From NCBI GenBank assembly GCA_965644315.1, contig CBFFRQ010000031.1, forward strand, positions 248,001-312,000: DNA of 64,000 bases, read 5' to 3'. This DNA is from Caecitellus pseudoparvulus. Its lineage: Eukaryota > Bigyra: Bicosoecida. The position numbers and the translations under genes were made by a program. This document shows, piece after piece, positions 63,431 through 64,000 of this stretch. Each line of letters opens with the position of its first letter. Within the stretch, counting starts at the first letter, position 1. The notes below the pieces were generated by a model. The model worked only from the letters and a program-made list of their open reading frames with translations. It was not told where the DNA came from and did not search any database.

Positions 63431-63442
63431 TGCAATGCATTG
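63431..63442. terminator. Shared 3'-end motif TGCAATGCATTG
   Basis: The fullest copy of the palindrome, 15 bases after the LTV1 stop and 21 bases past the GH27 stop. Confidence 0.45.
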
Positions 63443-63463
63443 TCGCCAGCACGCGCTGGGCTG

Positions 63464-64000
63464 TCACTGCGGGGTCAGGCGCAGTGCCACAACCCCGTGG
63501 CCGGGCGTGAGGGCAGTGAACGTGTCGCGGAAGGTGCCCACATCGCGGTGGGCCCACAGGTCTCGCACGTTGACGCTTTGCCCGGAGGTGAATCCGGCGT
63601 CCTGCATGTTCAAGGTGATGTTGGCGTCCTGCAGGGCAACGTTGTACAGGACAACGCCCACACTGCCATCAGCGAGGGGCGCCGCCCACACACTCCGCTC
63701 CGCAGTGGGCACGTCTTGGAACACGGTCAAGCACTGCTCTGCATCATCTGCTGGGTGCAAAGCACCGGCGGTCGCGTCCCACTTCCACACCTGCCCAGGT
63801 GTGCTGGAGGAGCAGGGCAACGTCACTGCGTTGCGCACGCCCAGCGTGGAGGTGGTGGCGATGTCCACCGCTGTCAGGCACTGGCCATTGTTGCCGGCCG
63901 TCACATGCCCAGTGGTGGGGTCATACTTCCACTCTGTCTGCTTGCCGTCGCAGGTGGCAGAGGCCGAGTCGTCCGCTTCGTTTCCGTGCCCATCGCACGG
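63464..64000 (-). CDS. GH27 alpha-galactosidase-like, 3' end with ricin-type repeats (5' partial)
   Basis: The frame is open to the right edge, so only the last ~178 residues are seen. The C-terminal ~90 residues match the beta-sandwich of GH27 alpha-galactosidases: SVWAAPLADGSVGVVLYNVA, VRDLWAHRDVGTFRDTFTAL, PGHGVVALRL. Just before it are two QxW-like repeats with Cys pairs (TEWKYDPTTG, GQCLTAVDI, GQVWKWDATAGALHPADDAE, QCLTVFQD), as in ricin-B/CBM13 lectin domains. In many alpha-galactosidases such repeats sit in or next to this region. The enzyme would hydrolyse terminal alpha-galactosyl residues, probably in the lysosome or outside the cell; the catalytic barrel is outside the window. It converges on LTV1. 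Confidence 0.85.
   Translation of the reverse strand, partial: PCDGHGNEADDSASATCDGKQTEWKYDPTTGHVTAGNNGQCLTAVDIATTSTLGVRNAVTLPCSSSTPGQVWKWDATAGALHPADDAEQCLTVFQDVPTAERSVWAAPLADGSVGVVLYNVALQDANITLNMQDAGFTSGQSVNVRDLWAHRDVGTFRDTFTALTPGHGVVALRLTPQ

Noticed and set aside
1-64000. Mobile element, virus-derived gene or biosynthetic cluster
   Set aside because: No transposase, integrase, reverse transcriptase, capsid, long terminal repeat or polyketide/peptide synthase motif was seen in any frame.

Overview
This is nuclear DNA from a GC-rich, gene-dense unicellular eukaryote, not a bacterium, phage or plasmid. The evidence is spliceosomal GT-AG introns in nearly every multi-exon gene. They are mostly 64-150 nt, crowded toward the 5' ends, with GTGCGT and GTGAGT as the commonest donors. 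The gene set is also eukaryotic: DED1, DDX1, ROK1/DDX52, UTP14, LTV1, LSM7, ARF1, ALG13, ALIX, ATG12 and an ING-type PHD protein. A radial-spoke protein 3 gene shows that the organism builds motile cilia or flagella. I cannot name the lineage: no photosynthesis gene is present, and the green-algal TGTAA 3' signal is not conspicuous.

Layout. 1-3.6 kb: 3' part of a PH-domain protein with a Rubicon-homology-like C terminus and a 28-copy 42-bp coding minisatellite. 3.7-5.3 kb: secreted FGE-fold protein. 6.2-13.8 kb: ROK1/DDX52, LSM7, a small organelle-targeted protein and UTP14. 13.9-20.2 kb: mitochondrial ATP synthase gamma, DED1/DDX3 helicase, mitochondrial S-adenosylmethionine carrier and a Golgi-type glycosyltransferase. 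20.4-31.4 kb: DDX1, RSP3, ING, a sterol/diacylglycerol O-acyltransferase and a coiled-coil protein. 31.7-38.8 kb: ARF1, a voltage-sensor/adenylyl-cyclase fusion and ALG13. 39-52.3 kb: a giant SZT2-like protein, ATG12 and ALIX. 52.6-60.1 kb: an EF-hand coiled-coil protein, a C45/Ntn-type hydrolase, mitochondrial enoyl-CoA hydratase and a secreted subtilase. 60.2-64 kb: a tRNA-Thr(UGU), LTV1 and the 3' end of a GH27 alpha-galactosidase.

Genes largely alternate in strand, forming nine convergent and several divergent pairs with short spacers. Eight of the nine convergent pairs share a palindromic TGCAATGCATTGCA-like element in the spacer, often abutting the stop codon, which looks like a two-way 3'-end signal. 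Functionally the window mixes housekeeping genes. Two loose groupings stand out: 40S ribosome assembly (ROK1, UTP14, LTV1) and autophagy/endolysosomal control (PH-RH protein, SZT2-like, ATG12, ALIX). I saw no mobile element, CRISPR array or biosynthetic cluster. The most unusual single genes are the voltage-sensor/adenylyl-cyclase fusion and an ATG12 that lacks the conjugation glycine.

Exon coordinates come from reading splice sites and protein continuity by eye. They preserve frame in every multi-exon model given, but none has transcript support.
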